The position numbers and the translations under genes are program-made. DNA of 6,630 nt from Treponema sp. (GTDB lineage Bacteria > Spirochaetota > Spirochaetia > Treponematales > Treponemataceae), in contig JAAZCS010000378.1 in assembly GCA_012513125.1 (NCBI GenBank), forward strand, positions 1-6,630. The letters are read 5' to 3'. Below, one piece after another: positions 6,108-6,630 of this stretch. The notes under the pieces were generated by a model. The model made no database searches. It was not told where the DNA came from and was given only the letters and a program-made list of their open reading frames with translations. The first letter of the stretch is position 1, and every line of letters begins with the position of its first letter.

Positions 6108-6630
6108 ATGCCTGTAAATAGTTATGAAAAACCAGATTTTTGGTCTCAAAAAGCCTTTCAAGAAGGATATCCTGCACGTTCTGTATATAAGTTAAAAGAA
6201 ATTGACGAAAAATTTGGATTTATAAAACAGAATTATACAATTTTAGATTTAGGCTCAGCTCCCGGCAGCTGGACAACATTTCTATTACGAAAAATGGACG
6301 GAACTGGAAAAGTTGTTTCGTGTGATTTGAATCCGCTAGCAAAATCAGTAAAAAGCGATAATCTTCTATTTATTCAAGGAGATTTGAATGCTGAAAATGT
6401 CAGAAATGTTATTAAAGAAAATGGATTGTATGATTTAGTTGTTTGTGACGCTGCTCCAAAAACTACAGGGAATAGGGTAGTTGATACAGCCCGTTCAGAG
6501 CAGTTAGTTGAAATGGCAATTTGGTATGCACAAACTATGTTAAAAACTGGTGGAAATTTCGCAGTAAAAATCTTTCAAAATGGCGATCAACAGTCGTTGC
6601 TAAAAAAAATGAGAGAAGTTTTTACAACAG
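6108..6630 (+). CDS. rlmE: 23S rRNA (uridine-2'-O)-methyltransferase RlmE/FtsJ, 5' part (runs off the window)
   Basis: The first 174 codons are present; the family is usually about 190-210 residues, so only a short C-terminal part is missing. RlmE methylates U2552 in the A-loop of 23S rRNA with S-adenosylmethionine during late large-subunit assembly. The fold is clear: YPARSVYKLKEID (21-33) with catalytic Lys28, the SAM-binding loop DLGSAPGSW (47-55), the acidic strand end CDLN (72-75), VVCDAAPKTTG (111-121) with catalytic Asp114, and FAVKIFQNG (151-159) with catalytic Lys154. These match K38, D124 and K164 of E. coli RrmJ. The fourth residue, E199, falls beyond base 6630. The gene uses the SAM that methionine synthesis supplies, but a specific link to the neighbours is not implied. 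It is divergent from the LysR gene and probably has its own promoter. Confidence 0.93.
   Translation, partial: MPVNSYEKPDFWSQKAFQEGYPARSVYKLKEIDEKFGFIKQNYTILDLGSAPGSWTTFLLRKMDGTGKVVSCDLNPLAKSVKSDNLLFIQGDLNAENVRNVIKENGLYDLVVCDAAPKTTGNRVVDTARSEQLVEMAIWYAQTMLKTGGNFAVKIFQNGDQQSLLKKMREVFTT

Noticed and set aside
1..6630. A mobile element, CRISPR array, toxin-antitoxin pair or defence system
   Set aside because: No transposase, integrase, direct-repeat array or unrecognised gene is present; the window is filled by recognisable housekeeping and transport genes with short gaps and uniform composition by eye.

Overview
The window is an AT-rich stretch (roughly one third G+C by eye, not computed) of an ordinary bacterial chromosome. 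It holds five complete genes and two partial ones, with no mobile element, CRISPR array, RNA gene or long non-coding gap. The host is probably a low-GC anaerobe. A spirochaete of the Treponema type is my best guess, because an RlmE with a YPARSVYKLKEID start sits beside a Firmicute-style LysR regulator and a ThiXYZ-type transporter. This taxonomic call is an inference of low to moderate confidence.

Layout: (1) Bases 1-1788 (+) are the end of an ABC importer operon. They hold the last codons of an upstream gene, probably the permease, then a lipoprotein of the NMT1/THI5-like (ThiY) family, then its ATPase two bases later. The likely cargo is a thiamine pyrimidine precursor. (2) Bases 1870-5029 (+) are a metE-metF pair: cobalamin-independent methionine synthase, then the methylenetetrahydrofolate reductase that makes its methyl donor. 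Only 10 bases separate the two genes. (3) Bases 5046-5969 (-) are a LysR-family regulator that converges on metF. Its whole length resembles the streptococcal MtaR/MetR group of methionine regulators, as far as I recall that family. (4) Bases 6108-6630 (+) are the first 174 codons of rlmE (23S rRNA 2'-O-methyltransferase), which runs off the window and is divergent from the LysR gene.

How it fits together: MetF reduces methylene-THF to methyl-THF, MetE uses that to methylate homocysteine, and the adjacent LysR protein is a natural candidate to control the pair. The 81-base gap in front of metE holds a perfect dyad, GTCATAA-N7-TTATGAC. It contains the T-N11-A core expected of LysR-type operators and partly matches the streptococcal MET-box. 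I regard this as the most informative regulatory signal here. I see no new biological system. The genes are all recognisable and their key residues are intact.
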